Origin: a virus | Length of the DNA: 25,595 nucleotides | IMG/VR virus record: IMGVR_UViG_3300018023_000122 | Location: 1-25,595 of that record | Direction: 5' to 3' (one strand) | Shown: positions 14,269 through 21,869 of the stretch, piece by piece | How the letters are laid out: each line of letters begins with the position of its first letter | How positions within the stretch are numbered: position 1 is the stretch's first letter | Notes under the pieces: generated by a model | Databases searched by the model: none | What the model saw: only the letters and a program-made list of their open reading frames with translations | Told to the model about the DNA's origin: nothing | Position numbers and translations under genes: made by a program

Positions 14269-15531
14269 TCAATGCCCAAAGAAATTGCGAGGAATGGTGA
14301 CGTTGGGGATGTAAGCTCCGAGCCTCGGTTGCCCGTTGCCGATCTGCGCGCCCATGACCAGCCAGAACATCGACTTGGTTGCGACAGAACCATCAGCCGC
14401 ATACGCCGGGAAGACTGTTTGGCCGTCCACGTCGTAAAGGTCAAGAGCTTTGGCTTCGAGCCGGAACCAGTGCTTGAGGGCAAGGAAGTCGATCAAGCCC
14501 GGAAGAGCGCGGGGATTGAGCAGCTTTTCGTAACCGGCCACGGTTCCAGGAGCACGTTTCGCCAGCATGTCTGCCGACTCGCCGCGCTTGCCGCCTTCGA
14601 TGTCCACACGCTGCACCAGAAGCGCGTTGTTTTCCCACGCGGCGTCCATGTCCACGTTCATGTGAACAACCAGGTCGGACTCCTCAGCCTCATCCTCGCC
14701 CTTCGCCAGAATGATCTGGCCCAGCATGGCGCGAACGATGGAGGGTGTCAGAGCACCGTTGGCGGGAATGTAGGGCGTCGAGAACATGCCAGGGAAGGAA
14801 CTCCGCAGGATGTTCATGTAGTTGCCCGCGTTGCCGCCTTGCTGGTAGTAGCGCAGCCCGAGCAGGCCGGAATTTGCGAGGCCAGCCGAGCCGGTCACCA
14901 GAAGGAAGTAGTTCTGGTTCACGCCCGCCGGTACCGCGGCGGTCAGCCAGAGCGTAGTGTTGGCAATGTCCACCGTCTGAATCTGGACGGTCGCCACAAA
15001 CCCAGCCACGCCAGTCAGGGCAGAGTAAATATCGATTTTCTGTTGAGACTGGAAGAAGTTGGCATTGTTGACGACCAGATAGTTCGTGCCGACGGTGACG
15101 ATGGTATCCAGCGTATTCGATCCGTCGCCTTGTGCCACGGCGTCCATGAATCCCGCGAAAGTGCGGGAAACCATGTCCTGCGTATAGGCGACAAACCTCT
15201 TGATGGCCTTTTCGTCCGAATCGGTTGCCCAGTCCGACTGAGCGGTGTAGGCTCCGCCCTGCCGGAAGTAGACGCAGGACAGAGCGCCAGGAACTTCAAT
15301 CGGGGCGTTGCCCACGCCGAGGCCGCCGCCGTCCGGGTCCATCTGGCCGAAGTCGCCAGCCTGAATCGGAGTGAACGGAATGCGGCTGGTACGAGACGAA
15401 ACGGGTTTAATATCGGTGCGCTGCTGAATGCGCGACCACAATTTCGCCGAGACGAGGAACGATTCCTCAAGTTCTGGGCGAACATATTCAAGTTGCGACG
15501 CAATTGTTTGCGCGTTATTACCGGCTGCCAT
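14269..15531 (-). CDS. Major capsid protein (HK97-fold type, 420 aa)
   Basis: Located directly downstream of the scaffold/cold-shock pair, with the size of a major capsid protein. The N-terminal arm (NAQTIASQLEYVRPELEESF and LWSRIQQRTD) and the body (RFVAYTQDMVSRTFAGFMDA; LDTIVTVGTNYLVVNNANFF) read like the long-helix/P-domain text of HK97-fold capsids. The central Ala/Gly/Thr-rich block is the A-domain type (TPSIVRAMLGQIILAKGEDE), and the C-terminus ends LGAYIPNVTIPRNFFGH. The start is ATG 15531 with GAGGTG nine bases upstream; a TTG five codons earlier overlaps that ribosome site. The gene has a ~200-base upstream leader and its own candidate promoter inside the cold-shock gene, as suits the most abundant virion protein. 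The family is assigned by context and general sequence character, not by a diagnostic motif. Confidence 0.8.
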   Translation of the reverse strand: MAAGNNAQTIASQLEYVRPELEESFLVSAKLWSRIQQRTDIKPVSSRTSRIPFTPIQAGDFGQMDPDGGGLGVGNAPIEVPGALSCVYFRQGGAYTAQSDWATDSDEKAIKRFVAYTQDMVSRTFAGFMDAVAQGDGSNTLDTIVTVGTNYLVVNNANFFQSQQKIDIYSALTGVAGFVATVQIQTVDIANTTLWLTAAVPAGVNQNYFLLVTGSAGLANSGLLGLRYYQQGGNAGNYMNILRSSFPGMFSTPYIPANGALTPSIVRAMLGQIILAKGEDEAEESDLVVHMNVDMDAAWENNALLVQRVDIEGGKRGESADMLAKRAPGTVAGYEKLLNPRALPGLIDFLALKHWFRLEAKALDLYDVDGQTVFPAYAADGSVATKSMFWLVMGAQIGNGQPRLGAYIPNVTIPRNFFGH

Positions 15532-15730
15532 AGCGATACACCTCAAGTGAAATGAGTTGCTGTCGCCATTCCGTCGCCGGTTTATCGCTACGTTTTTTGG
15601 TGGGAGTCACGCGCTCCGGGCGATCACGCTGCAAACTTCATGGTGATACTTTCAATTGTGCCGTCCGCGCTCAGCTACCGTTTTAGGAGTTCGGTTGTCC
15701 TCATGCCTCGCGCATCAAGCTATTTCGATA
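15532..15730. other. Noncoding leader between cold-shock and capsid genes
   Basis: The only gap near 200 bases inside the otherwise gapless late operon. Minus-strand ATGs in it open only mini-frames (for example MRTTELLKR). It contains a weak GGAG-N7-CTCC stem followed by an A-run and, at its 3' end, the capsid ribosome site (GAGGTG). It probably forms the 5' leader of the capsid mRNA. I see no convincing terminator or small RNA. Confidence 0.5.
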
Positions 15731-15943
15731 CTATGATACCACAACCTCTTCGGCTTGTAGACCCTTCGCGCCGCGAGCTGCGGAGAATGTCACCCTTTGG
15801 CCTTCTTTTAGCGCCTTGTAGCCGTCCATCAAAATTGCGGTGTGGTGAACGAAAATATCCTTTCCGCCGCCGTCGGGAGCGATGAAGCCGTATCCAAGCT
15901 CAGGCTTGAACCACTTCACTGTGCCTTGCTGCTTACCGTCCAT
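15731..15943 (-). CDS. csp: Cold-shock-domain protein (CspA family, 70 aa)
   Basis: Complete single cold-shock domain: GTVKWFKPELGYGFI holds RNP1 (K-x-x-x-GYGFI) and KDIFVHHTAI holds RNP2; the rest (LKEGQRVTFSAARGAKGLQA followed by EEVVVS) matches the usual end of bacterial CspA-type proteins. These 65-75-residue beta-barrels bind single-stranded RNA and DNA and act as RNA chaperones or antiterminators. Length is normal and the RNA-binding aromatics are kept, with an extra His in RNP2 (VHH instead of VHF). It overlaps the scaffold gene by 11 bases and has AGCAGG upstream, so it is translated as part of the head-assembly operon, and a promoter for the capsid gene lies in its 3' end. Family identity is certain; why a phage places it here is open. 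Confidence 0.95.
   Translation of the reverse strand: MDGKQQGTVKWFKPELGYGFIAPDGGGKDIFVHHTAILMDGYKALKEGQRVTFSAARGAKGLQAEEVVVS
15733..15761 (-). promoter_or_regulatory. Candidate promoter for the major capsid gene
   Basis: Within the 3' end of the cold-shock gene, minus strand: TCTACA (4/6 of TTGACA), a 17-base spacer ending in TGG, then TATCAT (5/6 of TATAAT; extended -10). Transcription would start near 15726 and give a ~195-base leader before the capsid ATG. Inference from sequence. Confidence 0.45.
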
Positions 15944-17204
15944 TGAAAATTACCTGCTTTCCGTCCCGCAGAATGTACTTGCCGTCGTCGAGCATCTTTT
16001 TCGTCATTTTCCAGTGCGCGATGGTGTCCTTCGCGGGCTTGGTTGCCACGCGCGTCCAGCCGGTTGTGTCCGCAGGCTTCGCTCCCGGCACTACAGGCTT
16101 GGCCACGGCCTTGGCTCGGGGGCCGGGTTTGCCGGGGAGGATCGCATTCACCTCTGCATCCATCGCAATCTTGCCCTTAAGCTCATACGCGGCCTTCATG
16201 TGCTTGGCGTAACCCTGTTTGTCCTTCGCGGCCAAGAATCGATCAACGGCATCCGTGTGCTTCTTGTCCGAACGCAGCATCCTATCAAGCCGCGTCTCGT
16301 AAAGCTCCCGAATGGCCGAAACCTGCGATTCGCTCGGCTTGCGAGTGCCGATGGCAGCCTTGAATGCCGATTCAGTCACGGAATCCAGAATGCGGGCGCG
16401 CTCGAATCCGAACTCCCGAATAGTCTGCGCCTGCTCGCGCTGTTCCAGTTCCGAGTTGGCGGTTGGGTTAGTTGCCGTCGGTTTCGTCTCCTGCTTAGGA
16501 GCCTGACGCGCCAGTCCATTCACCCGGTCCACATAGGCCGCAAGCGCATTCCACAACTGCTGTACCGGCCCGCGATTGGCCTCAGGCAAAGCAGCAATCT
16601 CCCGCTGCAAGAGCCTCATATTCAGCGCAACATCATTTGCCGCCATGTCTGCCGCGAAGACCTTGGAAACCTCGTGCGAATAGACTTCCGGGGCCATCTC
16701 CGCAAACTTCGCCATGACAACCGGAGCGAGCTTCGTGAACGCCTCCGGGTTACCCGCCGCAATATCGTTCACGAACTCAGGCTTCGCGGCCTGAAAATCA
16801 GCGTCCAGCCCCTTCCATGCTTCCAGCTCGCCCTTGATCTCTTGAACCGCCTCGGAGCCGCCCTCGGCCTCATACGCTTCGATGGTCGCCAGGGCTTCTT
16901 TGACGCCACCGGGTACTTTCGATAGCAGAGTCTGCCGGTCGAACAGGGCTGCCCGCATCTCGCGCGCCAGTTTGGGATTCTCGGCCTTAATCTTATTTAG
17001 TTCCGCTTTGGCTTTCTCGGAGAGCTTCAGTTGGCCGTTGGCATCAGCGATGACCGGGGCGGTGTCGTCCTGCGGTTGAGTCTGGTCGGCGGTCTGGGTA
17101 GTGGAATCATCGGTTGCGGTAGAATCCACGCTCGTATCGGTCGTTTGATCCGTGCTGGTGTCCACTGCATCGTCTACCGCGTCTAGCAACGCGTCTTCTG
17201 GCAT
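15933..17204 (-). CDS. Capsid scaffolding protein (423 aa)
   Basis: Position between portal and capsid, and the typical scaffold make-up: an acidic, Thr/Asp-rich disordered N-terminus (DTSVDSTATDDSTTQTADQT), a long charged helical middle (LSEKAKAELNKIKAENPKLA; QEIKGELEAWKGLDADFQAA; ELEQREQAQTIREFGFERAR), and a basic Lys/Pro-rich C-terminus (GKPGPRAKAVAKPVVPGAKP, then AHWKMTKKMLDDGKYILRDG), the part that binds coat protein in P22-type scaffolds. It would guide procapsid assembly and then leave. No serine-protease motif is seen, so it is scaffold rather than a protease fusion. The ATG at 17204 has GGGAG five bases upstream; the stop overlaps the cold-shock gene. Confidence 0.8.
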   Translation of the reverse strand: MPEDALLDAVDDAVDTSTDQTTDTSVDSTATDDSTTQTADQTQPQDDTAPVIADANGQLKLSEKAKAELNKIKAENPKLAREMRAALFDRQTLLSKVPGGVKEALATIEAYEAEGGSEAVQEIKGELEAWKGLDADFQAAKPEFVNDIAAGNPEAFTKLAPVVMAKFAEMAPEVYSHEVSKVFAADMAANDVALNMRLLQREIAALPEANRGPVQQLWNALAAYVDRVNGLARQAPKQETKPTATNPTANSELEQREQAQTIREFGFERARILDSVTESAFKAAIGTRKPSESQVSAIRELYETRLDRMLRSDKKHTDAVDRFLAAKDKQGYAKHMKAAYELKGKIAMDAEVNAILPGKPGPRAKAVAKPVVPGAKPADTTGWTRVATKPAKDTIAHWKMTKKMLDDGKYILRDGKQVIFNGR

Positions 17205-17234
17205 ACGTTCTCCCTACGCTATATTTTTCTTTCC

Positions 17235-19640
17235 TTACATTGTTGCCGTACCGATTGGCCCTGGCGGAGCGCCTATCGGTGGTTGTGCGCCGGGTTGCGG
17301 CGGTTTCGTGGTCATCGGCGCTGCCGTCGGAAGCGGAGGAATCAGCGCCAGGTGTGCTTTCGTGTGCAGTTTCACATTCAAGACGCCCAGAGCGTTCGGA
17401 ACGACTTCTCCTGTCGTGTCCGGCCGCCCTACATTCAATTCGCGCCAGCAAGCCTCGGTTGAGAGCCATGCCTGCCCCGCCGGTCCCTCATACTGATGGT
17501 AATCAAGTTCGTCAACAGGGATTGAGGGCTGCAAAAGCTCTTCGGGGTACTGAGTGCCATTGAAATCGGTTAGCTCGGGAGCAGGCGGAGCCGGAGGCAT
17601 AGGCTGTCCAGCCGCCTGAGCCTGCAAAGCGAGAGCTGCGTGCTGCTGGAGGGCCTGTTGCTGCTGCAACTGCCATGCCTGAAGCTCTTGAGGGCTCGGC
17701 GGAAGCGGCTGCTGGTCCAAAAGCAGTTCGATTTCGCGCATCTGCTTCGCTGCAGATGTTGCTTCCTGCATCTGCATCTCGGAAAACCCGAATACCTGCT
17801 TGAAAATCTCCCAGTTGTAGGGATTCCCGAGCAATTGAAGCGCAACATCGGGGTTCTGTGCTGCGATGGTGAGCAATTGCTGCAAGAGCGCCCGTTTTGC
17901 CGCCGTGGACTCAGGGAAACTCGAATCTTCATCGGGAAAAGCGCCAAAATGACCCTTACGCAGCCTTTCCAGTTTCAGCGACTTCGCGCCGTCCTGTTTT
18001 GATGGTACCAGAATCTCTTCCGAGTGATCGGGATTCTTGGAAGCACACAGCGCAGCCATGTAATACATGCGCGCCATGAGCCATTGGACCGATTGCCACG
18101 GAATTCCCTTGACGCCCATCGCTTGGGCTCTTGCCTGTGCATAGCCATTCGCTGTTTTCTGGTCCTCCATGCCGCCGCCGAACAGAGCCGGAGGTGTTCC
18201 AAGCACGAACTGGAGAAATGGGCCGGCCAGGTACTCAAGTCTCTGCACAACGGACTGGGGAAGCACCAAATCGGGTTCGCGGAAGAAATTCTGTTCAAGA
18301 GGCATCCCTTGGCGAGCCTTCATCGGAGAGAAAGCGTACGGCTCTGACTTCTGATCCTGAATCGCGTCGAACTCGTCGTCCTCGCAATTGATATATGTGC
18401 GCGGCCAGCCAAGATCGGTAGCCTCCCGCATCGCGTTCATCGAGTCGTTGAAGTCGTCCTGGATCACAATGGCATCGTCCATCATCGCTTCCCGCGCCAT
18501 TCCGTCGCCGGCGTAAGGGAATCCGATGGCAATGGCGTCATCCATCGATTCGTTCCACGACTCGGCGTACACGTCACCCAGGTAGACAGCATGACAGCCT
18601 TCCGGGAAAAGCTGATCCAACTTCTCCCGCACCGTCATCGGCTCGCCGTCTTCGTTTACATCGCCCTCCTCGGCTTCATCGAATGGATCGTCGTAGAAGT
18701 CGCCAGTGAAATTCGCCGGACGCAGGAAGGCATTGGCTCTCGTGACAAGATGACTGAGAGCCTCTCCGACCTGCGAATAACGTCTTGTCCCCTGCAAGAT
18801 TCCCAAACGGGCGATGCGCTCATAGGCATTCTCGCAGATCCCTGAGGCTGACGATTTTATCTTCGATTCGATGTGCGGATACTCGCGCTTGGCGACCTTG
18901 ACGGGCGGATCGTCGAACAGAACACAGGCCAGCAGATCATCCTGGGACTTTGCCGTGAGGGGCACTACTCTGGATTCGAGCGTCCCATGAACCGTGCAGA
19001 CTTCCATCTGCCGTGCATTGCCGTCGTCGTTCACGCCCCAAAGTTGCTTATTGGCCTCCGTGCGCACCCAGACAATCGTCCTACCTGAGTTGCCCATCAT
19101 CTCGCAGATGTCGAGCTGGATGCCCTTGACGTTGTTCGAGCGGTCGAAGTAGAGCCGGTAGGTTTCCGCCGTGTCCGCAGCTTCCAAGTCCTCAGTCTTC
19201 TGCGTCTTGGGCCGGAAGTCGATGCCCGGGGGGTTCTGCGTGAGCACCGACTCAATCACCATCAGCGTCGGCCGGTAGATGTTGTAATCGCCGATGTACT
19301 GCGAGCACTCGAAAGAGCCTTCCGCGGTAGTGATCGTCTCACCAGCCACACCAACCGCAAACCCCCCACCGCGCTGCTCGTAGATGTGCTGAAATCCCCT
19401 GCGGTAGTAACGGTTTCTGCGGTCCCGCATAACCTCTCGGCGCCGGTCGAACATCTCCTGCTTGCCGATGTCCTTGAGAGCTTGGGTCAGAGCGCGTTTG
19501 AGTTGCTCAGGCAGATCGCGGTTGCGCTCGCCGTAGGTGGGAACTTCATCGGAAGCCGGCACTTCTTCAGGATGCGTCTCGACGACTTCCTGTCCATCGT
19601 TCGGAGCATCCTGTTCGTCGATGGTTGCGTTAGTGGACAA
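17235..19640 (-). CDS. Portal protein (801 aa, TTG start)
   Basis: Large portal of the P22-like size class. An acidic N-terminus is followed by a helical clip/stem-type region (LKRALTQALKDIGKQEMFDR with many Arg), then YIGDYNIYRPTLMVIESVLT, a wing-like domain, and the helical crown-side segment LAGPFLQFVLGTPPALFGGG with MEDQKTANGYAQARAQAMGV, a pattern common in podovirus portals. The last ~150 residues are Gln/Ala/Pro-rich (LQAWQLQQQQALQQHAALAL) and likely form a helical barrel plus a disordered Pro tail. It forms the dodecameric DNA gate at one capsid vertex. TTG at 19640 is used with GGGAG six bases upstream and overlaps the preceding gene by 11 bases. Confidence 0.88.
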   Translation of the reverse strand: MSTNATIDEQDAPNDGQEVVETHPEEVPASDEVPTYGERNRDLPEQLKRALTQALKDIGKQEMFDRRREVMRDRRNRYYRRGFQHIYEQRGGGFAVGVAGETITTAEGSFECSQYIGDYNIYRPTLMVIESVLTQNPPGIDFRPKTQKTEDLEAADTAETYRLYFDRSNNVKGIQLDICEMMGNSGRTIVWVRTEANKQLWGVNDDGNARQMEVCTVHGTLESRVVPLTAKSQDDLLACVLFDDPPVKVAKREYPHIESKIKSSASGICENAYERIARLGILQGTRRYSQVGEALSHLVTRANAFLRPANFTGDFYDDPFDEAEEGDVNEDGEPMTVREKLDQLFPEGCHAVYLGDVYAESWNESMDDAIAIGFPYAGDGMAREAMMDDAIVIQDDFNDSMNAMREATDLGWPRTYINCEDDEFDAIQDQKSEPYAFSPMKARQGMPLEQNFFREPDLVLPQSVVQRLEYLAGPFLQFVLGTPPALFGGGMEDQKTANGYAQARAQAMGVKGIPWQSVQWLMARMYYMAALCASKNPDHSEEILVPSKQDGAKSLKLERLRKGHFGAFPDEDSSFPESTAAKRALLQQLLTIAAQNPDVALQLLGNPYNWEIFKQVFGFSEMQMQEATSAAKQMREIELLLDQQPLPPSPQELQAWQLQQQQALQQHAALALQAQAAGQPMPPAPPAPELTDFNGTQYPEELLQPSIPVDELDYHQYEGPAGQAWLSTEACWRELNVGRPDTTGEVVPNALGVLNVKLHTKAHLALIPPLPTAAPMTTKPPQPGAQPPIGAPPGPIGTATM

Positions 19641-19884
19641 GCTGGCTCCCTTGTGTGCGATCCATGACGCGATTCACAAAAGCAATCGTGTCAGCGGCCT
19701 CAAACCGCTCCAGAACGGCATTCATCGCCTTACCGTAGGCCGGGCAGCACAGCGGCATCAATGGTGTGTTCTTGCCCCCGCAATACGGGCAGGTAATCTG
19801 AGCGCCTTTACCTGCGCGGACGGCTACCACCTGCATCGCCAGAAATTCCAGCTTTTCCTTGGGATCAAGCTCTTCCGCTTCCAT
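19630..19884 (-). CDS. Small zinc-ribbon protein (84 aa)
   Basis: Acidic helical N-terminus (MEAEELDPKEKLEFLAMQVV), then a zinc-binding motif ITCPYCGGKNTPLMPLCCPA (two Cys pairs), then a helical end. The start at ATG 19884 is chosen because GAGGAC lies directly upstream; a GTG start at 19932 would add 16 residues of unlikely sequence. The end overlaps the portal TTG start by 11 bases, pointing to coupled translation with portal. A DNA- or protein-binding assembly factor is possible; unrecognised otherwise. Confidence 0.6.
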   Translation of the reverse strand: MEAEELDPKEKLEFLAMQVVAVRAGKGAQITCPYCGGKNTPLMPLCCPAYGKAMNAVLERFEAADTIAFVNRVMDRTQGSQLVH

Positions 19885-19916
19885 GCCGTCCTCAGATCTT
19901 GTGCTTGATGAAACGC

Positions 19917-19994
19917 TCACCCAGCAATCCACGCCCGCGCAAGCGGTGCCTCTGTCCGTAAGTTCTTCGGCTTGCGTGCGCCCAACATGCTCAT
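19917..19994 (-). CDS. Candidate 25-residue basic micro-protein
   Basis: ATG overlaps the stop of the preceding 33-codon gene (ATGA). The peptide MSMLGARKPKNLRTEAPLAR (plus five residues) is basic. GGGG-type ribosome site about ten bases upstream. Very short; kept because it continues the chain of overlapping small frames, but it may be chance. Confidence 0.25.
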   Translation of the reverse strand: MSMLGARKPKNLRTEAPLARAWIAG

Positions 19995-20092
19995 ATCGAC
20001 CATCCCCACTTGAAGATGAACTCTCGCAGAGAAACCATCTTTGGGTGCTGCCAGCAGAAATTGCGATTGCAGCCCCGAGAACAACGAAGCAT
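19991..20092 (-). CDS. 33-residue Cys-rich micro-protein
   Basis: Starts in the stop codon of the 52-residue gene (TAATG) with a strong GGAGG nine bases upstream. The peptide begins MLRCSRGCNRNFCWQHP, a C-x3-C...C-x2-H pattern that could hold one zinc, followed by a Trp/Phe-rich tail (REFIFKWGWSI). The good ribosome site and exact coupling argue for a real gene; function unknown. Confidence 0.45.
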   Translation of the reverse strand: MLRCSRGCNRNFCWQHPKMVSLREFIFKWGWSI

Positions 20093-20250
20093 TACTTCTT
20101 CCTCCGCGCCGAAATCATGCTGCCCTTCCGCTCGGGCAGTTTCATGCCCTTGCTTGCGCTGTCCCACTCCTTCACGCCAGACGCCCCCAAGGCCTTCTTC
20201 CCTGAGGGCGAGTTGATCCAGCGCAACTGAGCAAGCGACTTAGCAGGCAT
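20092..20250 (-). CDS. Small basic phage protein (52 aa)
   Basis: Begins MPAKSLAQLRWINSPSGKKA and ends in basic text (KLPERKGSMISARRKK). AGAGGAATGG precedes ATG 20250, nine bases after the stop of the head-fibre-like gene. Strongly positively charged, suggesting nucleic-acid or scaffold contact. Several phage head operons have a similarly small Lys/Arg-rich gene near the portal; no named family recognised. Confidence 0.6.
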   Translation of the reverse strand: MPAKSLAQLRWINSPSGKKALGASGVKEWDSASKGMKLPERKGSMISARRKK

Positions 20251-20259
20251 CCATTCCTC

Positions 20260-21180
20260 TTACAGACCGCCGACTACGCGGTAGGTCGTGGTGACCTTGA
20301 GCGTTCCGGTGCCAGTGATGAAGGGTGCGCTTGCGTTTGAAATCGTAACCGCTGCATTGATGGCATCGGCCCCAAGATCGGAACTGTACGTGCCAGTTAG
20401 CACGTCGATTGCGGTGGCGGTCGGCGTAGTCAGGAAGGTAGCCGCGGCAGTTGTCGATGCTGGATAAGTCTCGCTGGTGCCGTAGAACAGACCAATCGCG
20501 CCGCCGTTGGCATAGGCAGTTCCGGTGTTCAGGTTCTCCAGGATCACCTGATTAATGATGATCGCAGTGTTGGCACCGCCGGCGGGAAGCAACTGAACCG
20601 GAGTGACCTGCATCCCAAGAACCTGCGCATTGGTCAAGGTCGTTACATTGGTCAGAATCGGATAGATTCCAGTTCCGCCCAGATGATTGTCTGTGACCGT
20701 CACGCCAGAGGGAACGGTTGCCGCTGCCAGAATGCCGGCCGTGCCGCCAGCCTTGTACCATTCCGCATCCACAATCACGATACCGCCGCCTGCCGCAGAA
20801 GCCGCATTGATGGCTTCCTGTAGGCCGACTGTGCCGCTCGAAACCCTGTCGCCTGTTCCGTGTGAATGGGAGAAGGTCGTGGCGGTGAGGCTGGCCGACT
20901 GGTATACGGTTGGCGTGTTGATCGATACAGCCGAAGGCGTTACAGTGTCGGCATTCGCGCCGGTTCCGACCACGACGGGGGCATTGGTGGCCAGCGGCGA
21001 GATGTACGTCCCGTCTTGGAGGGCCACGACGCCGGAAGCGAGGACGAGGGTTTGGGTTGCGCCGGAAGTGGCACCGCTCGGGCTATCCACGATCAACGGC
21101 TGAACGTCGGAAGTCACACCGTAAGCGTAGGAAACCGCGCGGTACTCGCCTGCAAAGAAACTCGGCTCTTTCAGTCCCAT
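20260..21180 (-). CDS. Head-fibre / decoration-like structural protein (306 aa)
   Basis: The sequence is almost free of charge and very rich in Thr, Ala, Gly, Val, Ser. After a short N-terminal piece (EPSFFAGEYRAVSYAYGVTS) come strand-turn repeats and, at ~105-165, VSSGTVGLQEAINAASAAGG with GIVIVDAEWYKAGG, the kind of text found in capsid-surface fibres and beta-helix starts. It ends in a beta-sandwich-like part (LKVTTTYRVVGGL). Its place beside the terminase and portal genes suggests a capsid decoration or fibre. AGGAG lies seven bases before ATG 21180. Confidence 0.6.
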   Translation of the reverse strand: MGLKEPSFFAGEYRAVSYAYGVTSDVQPLIVDSPSGATSGATQTLVLASGVVALQDGTYISPLATNAPVVVGTGANADTVTPSAVSINTPTVYQSASLTATTFSHSHGTGDRVSSGTVGLQEAINAASAAGGGIVIVDAEWYKAGGTAGILAAATVPSGVTVTDNHLGGTGIYPILTNVTTLTNAQVLGMQVTPVQLLPAGGANTAIIINQVILENLNTGTAYANGGAIGLFYGTSETYPASTTAAATFLTTPTATAIDVLTGTYSSDLGADAINAAVTISNASAPFITGTGTLKVTTTYRVVGGL

Positions 21181-21192
21181 GTCATTCTCCTG

Positions 21193-21585
21193 TTAGTACA
21201 GATTCTGATTTTCTTCCGGCTCTTCGCCGTCGCCGTGCTCGCCTTCTTGCTCTTCCTCGTTGAAGAACTTGCCCAGATGGGATTTCAGTTCTTCAATGTT
21301 TTCATGATCGTGCGCCCCGTGCTCCGGCTCGTGCCGGCCATCTTCATGGATGCCGTGCGACTTCATGCCGTAGCCGTCGTGGGAAACGATCATGTGCTTG
21401 GATTCCGGTTCGGCTTCGTGCAGATGCTCGGCAGCCTCGTGCATGTGATCGCCCTCACCCTCTTGTGGTTCGGGTTGCTCGCCGCCCTCCTGATGTTCAG
21501 CAGCGGCTGGCATTGCGCCCATGCGGTCGGCTTTGCGCGCCTGGAAGCCCGCGCGGTGGAAATTGCCTTTCATGTCCTTCGCCAT
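21193..21585 (-). CDS. Histidine/glutamate-rich acidic protein (130 aa)
   Basis: Low-complexity, very hydrophilic protein with 16 His residues and many Glu: EGDHMHEAAEHLHEAEPESK, GIHEDGRHEPEHGAHDHENI, EEEQEGEHGDGEEPEENQ. The N-terminal 20 residues are basic (KGNFHRAGFQARKADRMG). No family recognised; the composition suggests metal binding or an intrinsically disordered virion or assembly factor. GGAGG lies directly before the ATG. It shares a boundary of one base with the upstream coiled-coil gene. Confidence 0.55.
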   Translation of the reverse strand: MAKDMKGNFHRAGFQARKADRMGAMPAAAEHQEGGEQPEPQEGEGDHMHEAAEHLHEAEPESKHMIVSHDGYGMKSHGIHEDGRHEPEHGAHDHENIEELKSHLGKFFNEEEQEGEHGDGEEPEENQNLY

Positions 21586-21869
21586 CAGTCTTCCTCCGGT
21601 AACGATTCTGCCGCTGCCTTGAACTGGCGGAACGGCACGGTACGCGCCTTGGGTTTCGGTTCTGCTTTCGGTTCGCCTTCGATTGCCCGCAAGCGGGTTT
21701 CGTGATCTTTATACACCGTCTGGCAGTCCAAGGCAACTTCAAGGGTCTGTCGTGCATCGGCTTCTAGCCGCTCGCGGTATTCCCGCAGCTTCTGGACGGC
21801 CCTGACCAGGATCACATTCTCCCGTTCCAAGTCATCGATTCCAAGCCACCGCTTCAACGTGCCGACCAT
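21585..21869 (-). CDS. Small coiled-coil protein (94 aa)
   Basis: Residues ~10-60 form a heptad-like charged helix (DDLERENVILVRAVQKLREY, RERLEADARQTLEVALD), followed by a Lys/Pro/Glu-rich linker (EGEPKAEPKPKARTVPF) and a short acidic tail. It overlaps the large terminase stop by 16 bases, with GGAGG before its ATG. It could be a packaging accessory or head-fibre assembly factor; no family recognised. Confidence 0.55.
   Translation of the reverse strand: MVGTLKRWLGIDDLERENVILVRAVQKLREYRERLEADARQTLEVALDCQTVYKDHETRLRAIEGEPKAEPKPKARTVPFRQFKAAAESLPEED

Noticed and set aside
14272-15555. 427-codon plus-strand frame opposite the capsid gene
   Set aside because: Full-length antisense frame of a GC-rich gene; His/Arg/Val-rich, no domain, no ribosome site. 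The capsid frame fits operon direction and spacing.
15882-16925. 347-codon plus-strand frame opposite the scaffold gene
   Set aside because: Antisense shadow: Arg/Leu/His-rich with no motif, and the scaffold on the other strand is compositionally typical.
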